DNA from: Euptelea pleiosperma
Lineage: Eukaryota; Streptophyta; Magnoliopsida; Ranunculales; Eupteleaceae
DNA length: 64,000 nt
Direction of reading: 5' to 3'
Assembly (NCBI GenBank): GCA_035048495.1
Contig: CM068544.1
Location: forward strand, 12,518,138 to 12,582,137
Shown here: one piece after another, positions 34,475-47,409 of the stretch
How the letters are laid out: each line of letters starts with the position of its first letter
How positions within the stretch are numbered: position 1 is the first letter of the stretch
The notes under the pieces: generated by a model
Databases searched by the model: none
What the model was told of the DNA's origin: nothing
Seen by the model: the letters and a program-made list of their open reading frames with translations, nothing else
Made by a program: the position numbers and the translations under genes

Positions 34475-36096
34475 TGAAATTAGAATTTTTCTGCGTCGTT
34501 GGTTACGAAAACCCTAGATCTCAACAATATTTGTAATTTCTCCGAATTGGTTCACTTAATCTGCAAATAAGCAGACTTGCACAATGGCTCGTGTCGGATA
34601 TCGTCTGCACTCGGGATTAGTTAGCACAATAAGAAACAAGAATAATCAGAAAATGCTCAGAATAAATGGAAGGGTGAGAATGGTGGAGGTTGATTTAAAA
34701 TATGCTTGAGATTGTTGTTAAAACTATTAGAATAAAAAAACATGAGAGAAACGAGAATGAAAAACACAATAAATGAAAACAACTTAAACTTGAATTTAAA
34801 ACTTGTCATTAAACTAAAAATAAATGCTTACAATGCTTGTTCAAATGCTTTACAACGGAAATAACATTAAACCAAATTAATCTAGAAAGTCATTAAAATA
34901 TTACCCTAGAAAGCATGTAAAGGTAGAGAGGGAAAGAAGAGAGAGAAAGAAAGTAGGAAGGTTAGAGAGATGAATTAGAAAGAAGCTTACCATTGAAGAG
35001 ATAGATGGTGCAACTTCAATTGGATCGACCTCAATAGGATTGAGGATTGTAGCCTTTGATTGTGGCGTATGAAATGGGTAGCAAGGAGACGTTGTTGTTT
35101 GATGCTTTGCACCTCGAGGTGGAGGCGTTAATGGTGAGCTCACCAAAGTTGCTCGCCGGAGAAGAAGGGTGAAGAAGAAGAGAAAGAAGGAAGAAAGAGA
35201 AGAAGAGAAGGGGGAGGGAACCAACCCAAGAAGGAGAGATAATGAATCTCTTATAGACTTTTTTTTTCTTTTTTGCTTGTTGTAAAAATGATGACCGTTG
35301 GATCTAGAGAGATCCAACGGTTGGGAATGGGTTAGTTAGATGAGAGAGAGAGTGACTAGGATAGAGAGATATGGGGAGAGAAAAATCGGTCAAGTGAGAC
35401 CAATTCTCTCTTCTTGTTGCAAATGGGCATGGGCATGGGCATGGGTCATGGGTATGGGTCATGGGCATGGGTCATGGGTATGGGGCATGGGCATGGGTCA
35501 TGGGTATGGGTCATGGGCCAAGATAGATAGATAAAGAGAGAAATAGGAGAGAGGTGAGAGAAAAATATAAAAATAAAAGCAATGGAGGGTCTTGAACCCT
35601 GGTCTTCTTTATTCTCTCTCGTCTGCTCCACCAATAAGTCAAATTTATCCTTTGATGTCAATTGGTGTGGCCTTTAACACCTAAGTCCTTCTTTTGGTCT
35701 CCAGCTATTCTCTCTCAGTCCTTGTTCCGGCTCTACGATCCTCTAGCTTTGCCGGTATATGTCTTCTATCTTTTTATCCTAGCCTGTTGGCTCTTTAAGC
35801 TTTGATAGAAGTCTTCTGTGGTTGATTGTGGGCCCCCCAGTCCTCGAGAATCGCCCGATAGGGTCTCCTACAAGTGAAAAAGCGCGTAATGAGATTCAAC
35901 TAAAACGCCTTGATACTGGACTATCCGAAATGCGTATATTTCATGCAAATAGTCGATTTTTGTCTAAAGAATGCGTTCTACGCAATGGAAGAAACTCTTA
36001 TATGGAAAAGTCGACAAAAAGATAACTTTTACGTAGGAGAATGCGACATCGCTATAAGGATAATGGCTAAAAATAAGCACTTTTGAGCGAATATCA
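34475..36096 (-). mobile_element. S4: solo LTR inside the T3 3' LTR
   Basis: A 1,622-bp minus-strand LTR, the shortest of the family here, is flanked by ccaaa (34470-34474 and 36097-36101). The empty site is preserved in the other T3 LTR near 52510. Its U3 start resembles S2 more than T2. A minisatellite lies in its middle. Confidence 0.95.
35421..35519 (+). repeat. ATGGGC/ATGGGT minisatellite in S4
   Basis: About 100 bp of 6-7-bp units alternating GGGCAT, GGGTCAT and GGGTAT. It produces repetitive apparent peptides in several frames and is not coding. Confidence 0.9.
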
Positions 36097-37344
36097 CCAA
36101 ACATGAGGAAGAAGAGGAGAGAGATGATGAAGGGGGCGGCCTCTTCTTTTTAAAGAATGAAGAAGAGATGTCTCGAACGTGAGGGAGACCTTCGGGTTTT
36201 TCTCTCTTTTTTTTCTTTTTAAAACGTGCTCTCCATTAATAGAAAATATAAACCCACGGTTTTCAAAACTTCCCTTAATGTTGTCCACATTAATATCATA
36301 CTTCCTATTATGGGTTGCCGCCACCTCACCTCTTCATTCCTTTTAAACTCTCCACGCCTATGCCTTAAGAAATCTTGGCACTAATTATCACTTGCCACAT
36401 CAGCCTATTTTTCAAACACTTCAAGCCTATTTCCAAAGAAATAATTTTTCTTTCCTTAAAAAAGAATCCCTTGTAAAAACTTCCATACAAAAAGATAGTA
36501 ACTTCATTCCTTTTAGGAAATTTTAAAACCATTTCTGAAATGTTCTTTTGTAAAAAAAAATCTTCCCAAGGTTTGGATTTTGAAATTCTTTCCTCTTTGT
36601 AAAATATGCACCCAAAATCTACCATAATTGTTCATTATCGATGATTGGAATTGGGTGGATGACTGGATGATCGGATGGATCATTGGATGAGGGAGATCAG
36701 CCAAGGTAGGTCATAGGATCAAGCGATTTCGGAAGGATCGGATGATTCAGATTTGAGAGTAGAGAGAGAATGAGGGTTTAGAGAGAGAAGAGAGAAATTA
36801 TTACAAAATTAAAGAGAAAGTGTTAATAGAGGGTCTTGAACCCTGGTCTTTGACTTGGTCTTCTGCAAGTTTTACCAACTAGTCAAGTCTTCATATTATG
36901 TTAGTTGATTGAGCTTTATTCTCCTTAATCTCTTCTCGGGGTGGTTGGCTCTCCTTCTCTCTTGATTTCCTCTCAGGCTTTTCAGACTTTCTGGCTCTTC
37001 TCGTCTTTAGCTTATATCTTCTTTTCTAAGTCCACTGGCTCTCTATGCTTCGTTCAAAGGCTCTGGTAGTCAGTTGTGGGCCCACAATCCATAAACTTGT
37101 CAAATCTAATTTTTTGTGACAAAAGTAGGGTGTAATGAGGCTTAAGTAGAAGAACTCCATATCTAGACTTCCAAAAATGTGTTTAATGCATGCAAATATA
37201 CCATTTCGTCCAGAAAAGTGTGTTTTATGCAATGAAAAGAGACTCTGACATAGAAAAGTGGATAATTAGAGCAGTTTTACGTAGGAGAGTGCGATAACGC
37301 TTAGAAGATAACAGTGGAAAATTTGCACTTTTATGCGAATATCA

Positions 37345-39330
37345 CAACCCCCAATCAGCATATTGCCAATCCTTGGCAATTAGTGCGAAATAAATGAGCT
37401 TAAAAGGGCTCTGCACATGCTGCACACTTTTTCATATTAGCTCAGGGAAAACGTTGTTCGTCAAATCATTGAATGGATGCAAAAATAGTTACATGCTAGC
37501 GAAGAGTTGGAAAGTTTTGGCAAGACTACAGACTGATAATCATGACCCAGAATAGTCAGACTCTGCGTGTGTGTGTGCTCAACATTTTCATCATCCAAGA
37601 GTTAAGACTTCCAGATCACCTCTAAGTTCTTATGCCTAGACCTCAAATCTCACATGTTTAGCACTCAGAATAGAATCACACAAGAAAGGTTTTCTTCTTT
37701 TCTCTCAATTTATATGTGAGGAGATGTGTTGATATATGAAAGCAAAGATCTCACATATGTATTTTTTAAAAGAAGGACATCTTTAACAGAAAAAGATCTC
37801 ATGATTGGAATACCACTTCACTCGGGAACGTCAGATCAAACTCTATAGCTTCTCCTTCTCCAATCTCCACATTTTATGATCGTGCTATCCTAGAATCAAA
37901 TAGGACTTTCCTGGGTTATAATGAGGCTTAGGTCTGGTTTAGAAAAATAACGGGATACAGGATTTCAAAGATCTTGAGAGGATATCTCTATTTTCCTGTA
38001 TTTTTCCTGCGATGTAGCACCATTATCTGGTTCTCTTTATTTTTTTTTTTTTTTTTTTTTTTCGTATTCTTCTCTTTTTCTTGATATTTCTGAGACTGCT
38101 CAATTTCTTTTCAGCTCTTTTTCATACTTTCTTTCCATATTTTGTTTTCAGCTTGAACCACTTTTGATTTTTCCTCTTTACTTTTCTTTTCACGGTATAC
38201 ACATATCAGTTATTCTTTTGTCCATCTCAAAATAAGGATAGCCAGTCATGCTTTGTAGCTAGACTGGGTTTTAGGTTGATGGGTTTACAAAGAAAAGGCT
38301 TTTATAGAATGGCTCAAGGGGTTTCTAGTGAAGTATAATTCAGGTGAGTAAAAAGGCTGAACAGTTCAGAAAAATGGCCTAGATCATTTTCTAGGGTTTG
38401 CACTATCATGTATACTATCTTGACTGGATATAGAAAAGGTTCTGCCGTAGTAATCCAATGTTGATGTCGTTCTGAGTTTTATGATCGAAGCAAAGGATAA
38501 TGAGATCTCTCAACGAATATTGTGGGCAAGAAGAATAGTGAGTCATCTTGTGACTCAGAATTATTGTATAACCCTCTGAATTGATTAAAGGCTCAAAAGC
38601 TCACTGGTTTAGGTCTCCACAATTATTCTCATAGGATCTCCAAAATTTCTAAACTTAGGATGACTCTGATATTGATAGTGTACAATTGTGCCGAATATGA
38701 GTTTTTCTGAGTTTTCAAACCTACTGTAGTCACGCTTGACTTGACTCAACGCTAACTTTAAACAAAAATTGACATCCTCAATACTGACTTAACGGAGGTT
38801 TTTAGCTAATCAAAGTCAGGGTATTTGACACATTTTTGAAATTCTAGAAAACTTTTGGAGAACATCGGAAATCACCCCAAAAACAAGAAATTTTTTTTTA
38901 TCAAAATGAAGACATGAGTTTTGGTAAATACCAACCCCCAACCAAAATACAGCACCATCCTCGGTGCTCATTACCGGGACATAAAATGATAAAAAATCAG
39001 TGATGATGAAGCAAAGGTTCAGGGAGGATTTTACTAAGTCAGCAGAAACTCGACAGTGTGTGGTACCTGATGATAGGAAGAATGAATGTACCTGCATTTC
39101 CAGAGATATAATAGTAATGACAAATGCATGTGACTCATGTACTCTAGGAATACCGGAATTGCCTTTCCGAAAGCGCTAAGTTTTATGTCTTCAGCCAGAC
39201 ATGACGAGGGTGACAGGCACGCCCAACCAAGTTGGCGCACAATAGACTGAGTGGATCATCAGTCGACATAGACAGGATCAATGAGATCAATCTCAGAAGT
39301 CTGAATAAACGATACATCAAGTTCATGGAA
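37345..39330 (-). other. T3 3' noncoding region
   Basis: Between the integrase end and the 3' LTR, this stretch is conserved with T1 and T2 but contains no convincing ORF. In particular I see no env-like protein. Two G-rich tracts on the minus strand (near 38930-38950 and next to 37345) correspond to those in T2. Confidence 0.7.
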
Positions 39331-40437
39331 CTATTTTAGACGCTGCCCATTGACCTGAAAAGAAGAATAATCCTTGGGATCCTCAATAGTGATTGCCGTA
39401 AAGGGTGTGACTGTAGTGACTGTATAAGGACCGGTCCAACTAGATTTTAGTTTCCCAGGGAGGAGATGAAGACGGGAATTATAAAGGACCTTCTGTCCTG
39501 GATGAAACTCTTTCCTGAGGATGTTCTTGTCATGTATCCACTTTATTTTTGCTTTGTAATTCTTGGACAAGTTGTAGGCATCATTTCTGAGTTCTTCTAA
39601 CTCATTCATTTGAAGTTTCCTCTCCTCCCCTACGGTTTCTAGGTCGAAGTTAAGCTTCTTAATGGCCCACAAGGCACGATGTTTAATCTCTACCAGAAGA
39701 TGACAGGGTTTCCCAAAGACCAGACGATAGGGAGACATATTGAGTGGTGTCTTGTAGGCGGTTCTATACGCCCATAAAGCATCAGTGAGACGAGTAGACC
39801 AGTCTTTACATGTGGTATTGACTGTCTTCTCCAAGATCTGCTTGATCTGACGATTAGAAATCTCTACTTGACCACTAGTCTGCGGATGATAAGCTAGGGC
39901 AACCTTGTGGGTTACCCCATACTTTTTCATTAATTTCTTGAATATCCTATTGCAGAAATTGGTGCCCCCATTACTAATGATGGCCTTAGGGGCACCGAAT
40001 CAGGCGAAGATGAACTCCTTTAGGAATTTGACCACCACTTTATGGTCATTGGTCTTGGTGGGAATGGCTTCTATCCCTTTGGAGACATAGTCTACCGCAA
40101 GGAGAATGTACTCAAAACTATAAGAAATCGGAAAGGGACCCATGAAGTCGATGCCCCAGATGTCAAATATTTCATCGACCTGAATGGGAGTTAGGGGCAT
40201 CATGTTCCTCTGGGAGATGCGGCCTAGATGCTGGCAATTAGGACAGGTTTTGCTGTAGATGTGGGCATCTTTAAATAATGTGGGCCAGTAGAATCCACAT
40301 TGCAGCAATTTTTCTACAGTCTTCTTAGTGCTGAAATGACCACCACAAGGTTGGTCATGACACGAGGACAAGATATTGAGTTGGTCCGACTCAGGAACAC
40401 AGAGACGAATGATCTGGTCAGGACAGTATTTATGCAA
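39331..40437 (-). pseudogene. T3 integrase domain (degenerate)
   Basis: Two blocks in one frame (40437-40000 and 39930-39331) are separated by a stop. The first has the HHCC zinc-binding pattern (H27, H34, C65, C68 of the block) and the first catalytic Asp in GIDFMGP (D97). The second starts after the position of the second catalytic Asp, which here reads ISNGG instead of SDGG (around 39970), and includes the Glu motif [15 protein letters not shown]. It continues through a C-terminal region with [27 protein letters not shown]. The D-to-N change and the stop both fit C-to-T decay. Integrase joins the cDNA to host DNA; this copy should be inactive. Confidence 0.88.
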
Positions 40438-40608
40438 ATAAGGGTCATCCCAAGAGTAGTACTTAACTCTTGCTAGGAATTGGCTTTTGTCCTATTTTGA
40501 CTAGTGTGAAGGCATTTCTTCAGTAACAAGGTAGTTGACAATGTCAGCATACCATGGATGAACGGAGATAGTGAACAGTTGTTCATTTGGAAAGGTCTCA
40601 GGGATGGG

Positions 40609-41445
40609 CTAGGTGTCGAAGGATGACTCTAAAGTCAGTCTAGAAAAGTGATCAGCCACTACATTCTCAGTTCCTTTCTTATCTTTGATCTCGAGGTCGA
40701 ATTCCTGCAGTAAGAGAATCCATCGAATTAATCGAGGCTTGGTTTCCTTTTTCGACATGAGATAACGAAGGGCTGCATGATTAGTGTACACGACCACCTT
40801 AGTGGCTAAGAGGTACTGACAGAATTTTTCAAGGGCGAAGACTACCGCCAGGAGTTCTTTCTTGGTGGTGGAGTAATTCATTTGGGCATAGTTAAGAGTT
40901 TTGTTCGCGTAGTAGATCACGTGTGACCTTTTGTCAACTTTCTGCCCTAAAATGACTCCTAAGGCGTAGTCAGAAGCATCACACATCACCTCGAAAGGTA
41001 GAGTCCAGTCTGGGGGATGGATAATGGGTGCAGTAGTGAGCTCAGATTTGAGACGCTCAAATGCCTTGACACATTCAGCATTAAAGTCGAAAGGACTATC
41101 TTTAGCCAGAAGAAGGGATAGAGGTTGAGCGATTTGAGAGACGTCCTTGATGAATCGCCTATAGAATCCTCCGTGTCCCAAAAAGGACCGGATGTCACGC
41201 ACGGGCTTCGGAATGGGCAAGGTCGAGATGATATCGATTTTAGCTTTCTCCCAATTGAGGACAAGTCGCTTGTCCTGACAGCATTGAAGTACAAACCCTA
41301 GATGGTTTAGACAATCATCAAAGGATGACCCAAAAACTGAGAAGTCGTCCATAAAGACTTCGAGGAATTTTTCCACCATGTCAGAGAATATGCTCATCAT
41401 ACACCTTTGAAAGGTCGCGGGTGCATTGCAGAGGCCAAAGGGCAT
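40609..41445 (-). pseudogene. T3 reverse transcriptase C-terminal half plus RNase H
   Basis: 278 codons. [16 protein letters not shown] (1-16) and FMDD (31-34) are the RT palm motifs. The read then passes from NWEK (64-67) directly to AKIDII, skipping about two dozen residues normally present there; this is an in-frame deletion. RNase H follows, with CDAS (D156), KELLAV (E197) and YTNHAAL (N222, where an Asp is usual), then a tail ending LESSFDT and a stop. With the missing segment and the altered third acidic residue, both activities are probably lost. Confidence 0.9.
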
Positions 41446-41637
41446 GCGCTTGTAGGCAAAAGTGCCAAAGGGACAGGTGAAAGTTGTCTTCTCGTGATCC
41501 TCATGGGCGATGGGTATTTGATTATACCTTGAGTAACCATCAAGGAAGCATTAATAGGAGTGACCTACTAGTCTCTCCAACATCTGGTCTATGAAGGGTA
41601 AAGGAAAATGGTCATTCCTAGTGTTGGTGTTGAGTCA

Positions 41638-42249
41638 TCAGTAATCGATGCAGACTCTCCACCCTTTCTTCAGGCGCTGGGTGACCATTTCTTTATTTTC
41701 ATTTTCTACAACTGTGAATCCTGCCTTCTTAGGTACGACATGAATAGGACTCACCCATTTGCTATCGGAGATGGGGTAAATGATACCCGCATCTAACAGT
41801 TTAAGGACCTCGTCCCGGACTACATCCTTCAAGACGGGGTTCAACCTCCTCTGGTGTTCTCGAGAGGTTTTAAATTCATCCTCGAGATAGATGTGATGTT
41901 GGCACACCGATGGGTCTATGCCTCGAATATCATCTATAGTCCAACCTATCACAGATTTGTGCTCGTTGAGCAACTCGAGAAGTTGCTTATGTTCACTCTC
42001 AGACAAAGCGGAAGCAATAATGACAGGGTAGGTTTCCTTAGGACCAAGATAGGCATAGGAAAGATCTGTTGGAAGTGGCTTGAGCTCCAACGTTGAAGCA
42101 GATGGAGTTGAAGTAGGTGTCACAGAAGACACGGATTGAAGAGGTTTGACTTCAGTAGGTAACAGAAGGATGGGTTCTCTAGCCATGGTTATCAGAGGCT
42201 CGAACTCGATGAGTGGAGCAGGGATCTCTATCAGTGGAGCAGTCTCCAA
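41638..42249 (-). pseudogene. T3 RT N-terminal half and protease-RT linker
   Basis: The linker comes first, with an APLIE repeat and MAREPILLLP, the counterpart of the T2 29-codon repeat region. Then RT fingers: IGWTIDDIRGIDPSVCQHHIYLE and LKDVVRDEVLKLLDAGIIYPISDSKWVSPIHVVPKK, ending CIDY. Two consecutive TGA stops follow where the family usually continues with basic residues. The segment 41446-41637 continues RT in the same frame with another stop (near 41550). The apparent start is not an ATG; it is part of a longer polyprotein. Confidence 0.88.
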
Positions 42250-42312
42250 AAGATTATTGAGATCAGAAATGGCTGACTCTGTGGTAAAGTCTGCTCCAAA
42301 GTGTTCTAGACA

Positions 42313-42813
42313 CTACTTAAGAATATCTTCGGTGGAGTCCGGGATTAGACTCTCAACGGCACACATTTCATCGGTCACTTCGCGATCGGCATCCTGTTGC
42401 ATTAAACGAAAGATATTGACCTCAGCTTTGAGGTTACCGAAAGCAATGGACATGTTTTCGTCCCGGCACCCGATGTGTGCATTCGCGGTGGCAAGGAATG
42501 GACGGCCTAAGATGATCGGAATGCGGTTATCCAGACACGGCTCGGTGTCGAGAATGATAAAGTCCACAGGATAATAAAAGTCAGCAACTTTTACTAGGAC
42601 ATCTTCAATGATTCTTCTTGGAATCTTGATGGACTGATCAGCTAATTTCAGGGTGACATGGGTAGGCTTCATATCTTTCAATCCTAACTGCTGATATACT
42701 GAGAATGGTATGAGGTTGACGCTAGCCCCTAAATCTAGCAATGCAGTACAACTAAAATTATCTCCAATTTCGTATTGGACAGTAGGGCTACCTAGATCCT
42801 TGTGTTTGATCAC
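42313..42813 (-). pseudogene. T3 aspartic protease domain
   Basis: TALLDLGASVNLIP (catalytic Asp27 in DLGAS, the form common in Tat/Athila elements) and PIILGRPFLATA (flap-side ILG motif) are both present. A conserved tail follows with CRDENMSIAFGNLKAEVN and MCAVESLIPDS. That tail, not the catalytic part, is what T1 and T2 keep. In the autonomous element the protease would release mature gag and pol proteins. Confidence 0.88.
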
Positions 42814-43352
42814 ATTGTTGCGTTGAATGAACGCAGTAGCTTTTTCGGCCGAGAAGGCAGCTTTGGTACATGCGTACGTCGCTTAATTGTGCACAAGTCC
42901 ATGAGGAATTTGACATAGGAGGGGATTTGTTTGATAGCAGAAAGGAATGGGATATTGATTTGGACGTCTTTAAAGACGTCTAAGATCTTTGAGAATTGCT
43001 GATCCCGCTTATCTTGGACAAGTCTGTCCGGGAAGGGAGGCTTTACTCCACAAATGGATTTGTCTTTAGCCTTGAATTTTTGCACAGGGATATCTGATGT
43101 TGGTGCAGAGTTAGAAGAAGCAGAGGTAGGATTAGGACTAGTTTCCTTTGTGTGAGCGATGCGTGCTGGAGATGGCACCGGTGGTGGTTGGACTCCTATG
43201 TCCACAATTTTTTCAGATCGTAGGGTGGTTACAGCTTGCACCTCTCCTTGACAATTCTCATTCTGGCTCTGAGATTGGGAACCGATCTCATATACTATCC
43301 CTTTAGCATTTCCTTTTGGGTTGGCTAGGGAAGACGCCTTTAGCTTTCTCAA
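42810..43352 (-). pseudogene. T3 gag-protease linker, frameshifted
   Basis: A Ser/Pro-rich segment is followed by VKPPFPDRLVQDKRDQQFSKILDVFKDVQINIPFLSAIKQIPSYVKFLMDL, a block found just before the protease in Athila-type elements. Its frame differs from the flanking gag and protease frames, implying two compensating indels in this copy. 43353-43665 connects it to gag, with several stops. Confidence 0.8.
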
Positions 43353-43665
43353 CTTCTAAGTTGCCTAAGAGTTGCTCTAGACGAAGCATGGATTGTTGTT
43401 GCTGTTGCTCTAGGCGTTGCATAGATTATTGTTGCTGAGTAATGAGTTGAGCTAGAAGGTCCTCGATATCGGATTTGGGGACCGACTGCTGGGGGGCAGC
43501 TAATGGGAGCTGAAGCACCAGTTCTCGACTAGAGCTCATCGGGGCATTATAGTTGTAAGATGGAGAAGTAGTGGGGACAATCGGTTGGTTCTGAAAGGTC
43601 TGTATGACTCTTTGCTGAGTCTGAAATGTGCTCGGTTGTCTAGAGTATTGACCCTGTTGGAACTG

Positions 43666-44937
43666 CTAGTTTTGAGTAGATGGGTACTGACTCTGGTGGT
43701 ATTGTCCCTGATTGAATTGCCTAATGGGTTGATTGAACTCAGGAGAATACATGCCCTGAGGTTGACGCGGAGGTTGAGCTGGCGGTTGAGTAGACTGAGG
43801 CCTCCAAGAGAAGTTAGGGTGATTTCTCGTGTCAGGATGATAAGACTGACTATACGAGTTCTGAGTGGGTGGTTTGTATGTGCTGAAAGCACAAACTTCT
43901 TCCTGAAGAGGATTAGACCATCCTTCATTCAAAGGACAATGCTCAGTAGTATGGGAGGGTTGCAGACAAAGGGTGCAGGATTCCATAGGGCTCTCGTGTC
44001 CCACATGCATGACTGGGGTAGAATGTTGAGTAGACTTTTGTACTAACATAACCGGTGCCGAGACTGACTTGCTCAATTCTTGCATGACAGATCGAAGCTC
44101 AGTATCAGCTGTAGCATCATGTCCCTTGGTTGTCTTTTAGACCGAAGTGGCTCGACTAAACTCTGAGTCAGTCGTCCAGTGTTGAGAGTTTTCTCCTAAC
44201 TCTCCCAAGAATTTGTATGCATCGGTCGGAGTTTGGTGCAGGAATTTTTCTTGGCACATTGACTCTACCATGGTTTGGGACTCATTAGTAAGTCCCTTGT
44301 AGAAGACATGGACAAGATTGCCCTTGTCGATCTTATGGTGGGGACACTTAGTCAGGTAGTCTTGGAATCTATCCCATGCTTCAAAAAATTTCTCATCGGA
44401 CTTCTGTCGAAAGTCCTGGATGAGTTGCTTCATTAGGTTAGTCCGAGTCATGGGGTAGAATTTAGACATGAATTTGCCCACCAACTCTTTCCCACTGCTG
44501 ATTGAATCAGCGGGTAAGGAGTAGAGCCAATCTGAGGCTCGGTCTTTGAGCGAGAATGGGAAAACTCGCAGACGCACATTGTCATCATCGAGGTTCTGAT
44601 TCTTGAAAAGTAGGATGACATGTTGGAATTCCCTAATATGGGAATATGGGTCTTCTCTTGGGAGACCACGAAAGGTTGGCAGCATTTGGATCGTCTGCGG
44701 CCTGATCTCAAACTGTACCACCGTAGTAGGTGGGAGAATAATGCAAGTGGGCGGATTAGCAGAGATAGGGACGAACGTCTCGATAAGAGGTCGTTCGACT
44801 GCCATGACTACAAAGGTAGTAGTACTGGGGGAGGCGGGTGGGAAAAGAGATGGGGAAGGATTCAGTAGAGGATCCACTGTAGGTACGTGATTCTCAGATC
44901 GAATCAAGCGTTTGTTCGGACGAGTCCGAACGGGCAT
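43666..44937 (-). pseudogene. T3 gag (capsid and zinc knuckle)
   Basis: The frame starts ATG at 44937. MAVERPLIET is near residue 45. The capsid core has MLPTFRGLPREDPYSHIREF and FPFSLKDRASDWLYSLPADSI, then CPHH and FYKGL (retrotransposon gag family). An in-frame stop sits near 44139. The same frame continues to a CCHC knuckle CTLCLQPSHTTEHC (C-x2-C-x4-H-x4-C, about 43975-43935) and a Gln/Pro-rich tail with HPDTRNHPNFSW. A TAA at 43426-43428 ends the Gln run, at the same place as the T2 stop. This is the source module for the T1/T2 chimera, which skips the capsid and knuckle. Confidence 0.88.
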
Positions 44938-46640
44938 ACGCTGAGGAGGGAAGCTCTATACTTGGCAAAAAGTTGCCAGAGAGGAACACTATCCTAAATG
45001 ATGCACACCAAGCACAAATAATCCTATTCTAAGCAATCAGGATATATTTTAGGAATTATCTTTGTTAGTTTTGGGGCTAGAGTAGATTATGACAGTGGGC
45101 GGACCACTGATTTATCTTTTAACTGCCGGACTAACTATTTTGCACTCAGAGGTTCTCACCAAGCTACACTCTTCAGAGCGAATCCTTTAGTACTAACTCT
45201 AGTTAACAGCAAGGCAATCCGAAGCCTAGATAGACATGCGGCATAATGGCTGTCTTAAGTACATCCCAGACTAACCGGATTGGTCAAGTGGATAAGAAGA
45301 GTGTTCCCTCGGCTTAAGCTAGGGTTGATGCGTGTTCCTAGTCCACACGCAACTAACCGCCGAATAGTCCAAGATGCCACGTTGAGCTCAGTGTACTTGA
45401 GTAGCAGGGACTTATGGGTGTGTTAGACAACAGGGACCTGCGCTCGTGGTCTTATTTCGATTGGATGTTAAGCAGGTTCACTTTGTGTGGATTTTTCCTC
45501 GAACACCGGGCTAATTGGCTCTACTTCTTGATTTTTTTTAATTAAATGGAGCCTTGGGATCAAATCAGATGGAATGATGAGGTGGGTGATGAAATCCCAC
45601 CAGTTTCAATTTTGGAGCTGGGTCTGCTCTCTTAAAGTTGATTGATTAACGGCCACGCCACGCAAGTTGAAGAATATGTATATGAAAGCAAATAGACAAG
45701 CGGCAATGATGCACCTAATAACACCGTATCGCACTCAAGGTGAGGATAGGGACTTACCTCTCGTGGGCCACGCCACGGGGTCGCCTCTATGGGTTAGGGA
45801 GGGGTATCCTAATGGGCTTGGGCCCGACTCCACCTCTTTGAGCTTTCGCTCCCTACCCACACTGGATCGTGTTAATGCAGAAAAGTTAGATCACACAGTC
45901 TAGGTATTTGGGATTCTATTTGGAAGATCCTTGCCTTTTTAGGGTTCACAGAGCACGTATTGGATTTAGGCAAGTTTTTGAATTAATTTCCAAGTTCGAG
46001 AAGGGTTAAAATTTAGGAATTCCCAGATGGAAAATACCTAGATTGAAAAGTTTCCCGAACTGTGAAGATCTTCCATGAAAGATGTGATTGCGAGATCCCT
46101 TACAATTTTGGGAAATTTCCCAAAATTAAAATTCTGCTAGATTTGGGGTATTTCCTTTTGTAGACTTTTCCAAATTCGGAGGATTTTTAAAGATAGGAAT
46201 TCCTCTAAAGTGGAAACTTCTAAGTGGGGAAACCCTAATTTAGCAAAGTTTCAAGATTTTAGAATCTTTCCAAAAATCACAAATCCTAAATTGGTGATTT
46301 CTAAAAATCTGCAGAAGATAAAACCCTAATGTTTTTGAATTTTAATTTTTGATTTTTTTGGTATTTTTCACTTAATCTAGGGTTTCTGAAAAACCCTAGA
46401 ACAAGATCTAGCAGTTATTTGGAAAGTAGTAAAATTTTTAAATTATTACAACTTTGCACTCGGCCTTCAAGGCATTAAAAATAGTAATTTAAAAGACTGC
46501 TAAAAAATCACTAAAAACAAAAAAATAGAAAGTTTTCTTAAAAGGTCGGGCTGTCCAAATTGAGCAGCTTTTTTGCTTCAGCAACTTTCCAATTCTGTCT
46601 TTACGTCCTTTTTCGCACTCCCGTACACCCGAGCGGCAGC
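44938..46640 (-). other. T3 leader
   Basis: About 1.7 kb of noncoding leader, collinear with the T1 and T2 leaders, including the splice-donor-like GGTAAGT (around 45756) and the GGAAA/TTTCC-rich part (45960-46300). No gene is seen. Confidence 0.75.
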
Positions 46641-46647
46641 GGCGCCA
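46641..46647 (-). other. T3 primer-binding site (core)
   Basis: On the minus strand TGGCGCC starts at 46647, two bases after the 5' LTR end at 46650, and continues GCTGCCGCTCGGG leftwards. It is the same site as in T2 at 5317 with one difference in the next ten bases. Confidence 0.82.
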
Positions 46648-46649
46648 TT

Positions 46650-47409
46650 TGAAAGTAGGATTTTTTTCGTCGTTGGTTACAGAAACCCTAACTTCAACAC
46701 ATTTTTAATTGATCCAAGACATTTAACCTGTAAAATGGGCAATTTTGCACAGTGGCTCGTGTCGGATATCGTCCGCACTCGGGGTTAGGGCAAAATAAAG
46801 AACAAATGAGCGAAAATCTGCTAAAAATGATGGAAAGGTGAGAATGGTGGAAATCGATATTAAACAAGCTTTTGTGATTTTTGAGAGATTATTTTAATTT
46901 TCCAGAATTAAATAACAAATAAGCAAGAAAATAATGAAACAACTACTCAAAAATACTGCATTAAAAACTGACAAATTACAATGCTTTGAATAAAAAACTA
47001 TTGTAATAAGGCTAACTAAAAACAATAAAAGACAGAGGAATGTGGAGAGATAAAGCAATAGAATCCTAGAGAGATAAACAAGTAGAGAGAGAAAGTGACA
47101 GATTTAGAGAGAAGAAATGGGTTAAGGAGAGAGAATGAGAGAAGTAGAGAGAGAGAAGAATGTGGTGTTGTGGAAGACACACACGAACTGATATGAAGTG
47201 CAACAAGGTACCCGATGGTTGCACATGGTGCACAAGGGCTAGGTATTACCGTGAAGTGGCTGAGGATGCTATTGTGCGTGATGTGCACTTGCAAGATCGG
47301 TGAAGAGTGGCATGGTAGCAAGGAAGTGATGGTGGCGGTGGATCTTTGGTGGTGCACACAGGCTGGCCGAGGAGGACCCTACGGTGGAGAGGTGGAGCTA
47401 GGTGGCTGC
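46650..47409 (-). repeat. T3 5' LTR, segment 1 (U5 side)
   Basis: This is nearly identical to 32696-33459 of the 3' LTR. It is interrupted by element G at 47410; the LTR resumes at 51486. Further segments are 51486-53212 and 59533-59933. The last ~200 bp, with the TGATATTCGC end, must lie past the CACTA insertion. Confidence 0.92.

Larger units (their letters stand above)
32696..37344 (-). repeat. T3 3' LTR (about 3.0 kb plus nested S4)
   Basis: On the minus strand it runs from TGATATTCGC (complement of 37335-37344) to ...CCTACTTTCA (complement of 32696-32705). S4 interrupts it at 34475-36096. The same sequence without S4 is present in the 5' LTR around 52509. The polypurine tract lies at the complement of 37345-37358. 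Confidence 0.93.

Noticed and set aside
35421..35519. CRISPR-like or VNTR coding repeat
   Set aside because: A 6-7-bp minisatellite without spacers, within a solo LTR of a plant genome.
37345..39330. env-like ORF downstream of integrase
   Set aside because: No frame of useful length with signal peptide or membrane anchor is conserved between T1, T2 and T3.
42146..44890. Plus-strand ORFs opposite T3 gag-pol
   Set aside because: Antisense shadows of conserved gag and protease sequence.
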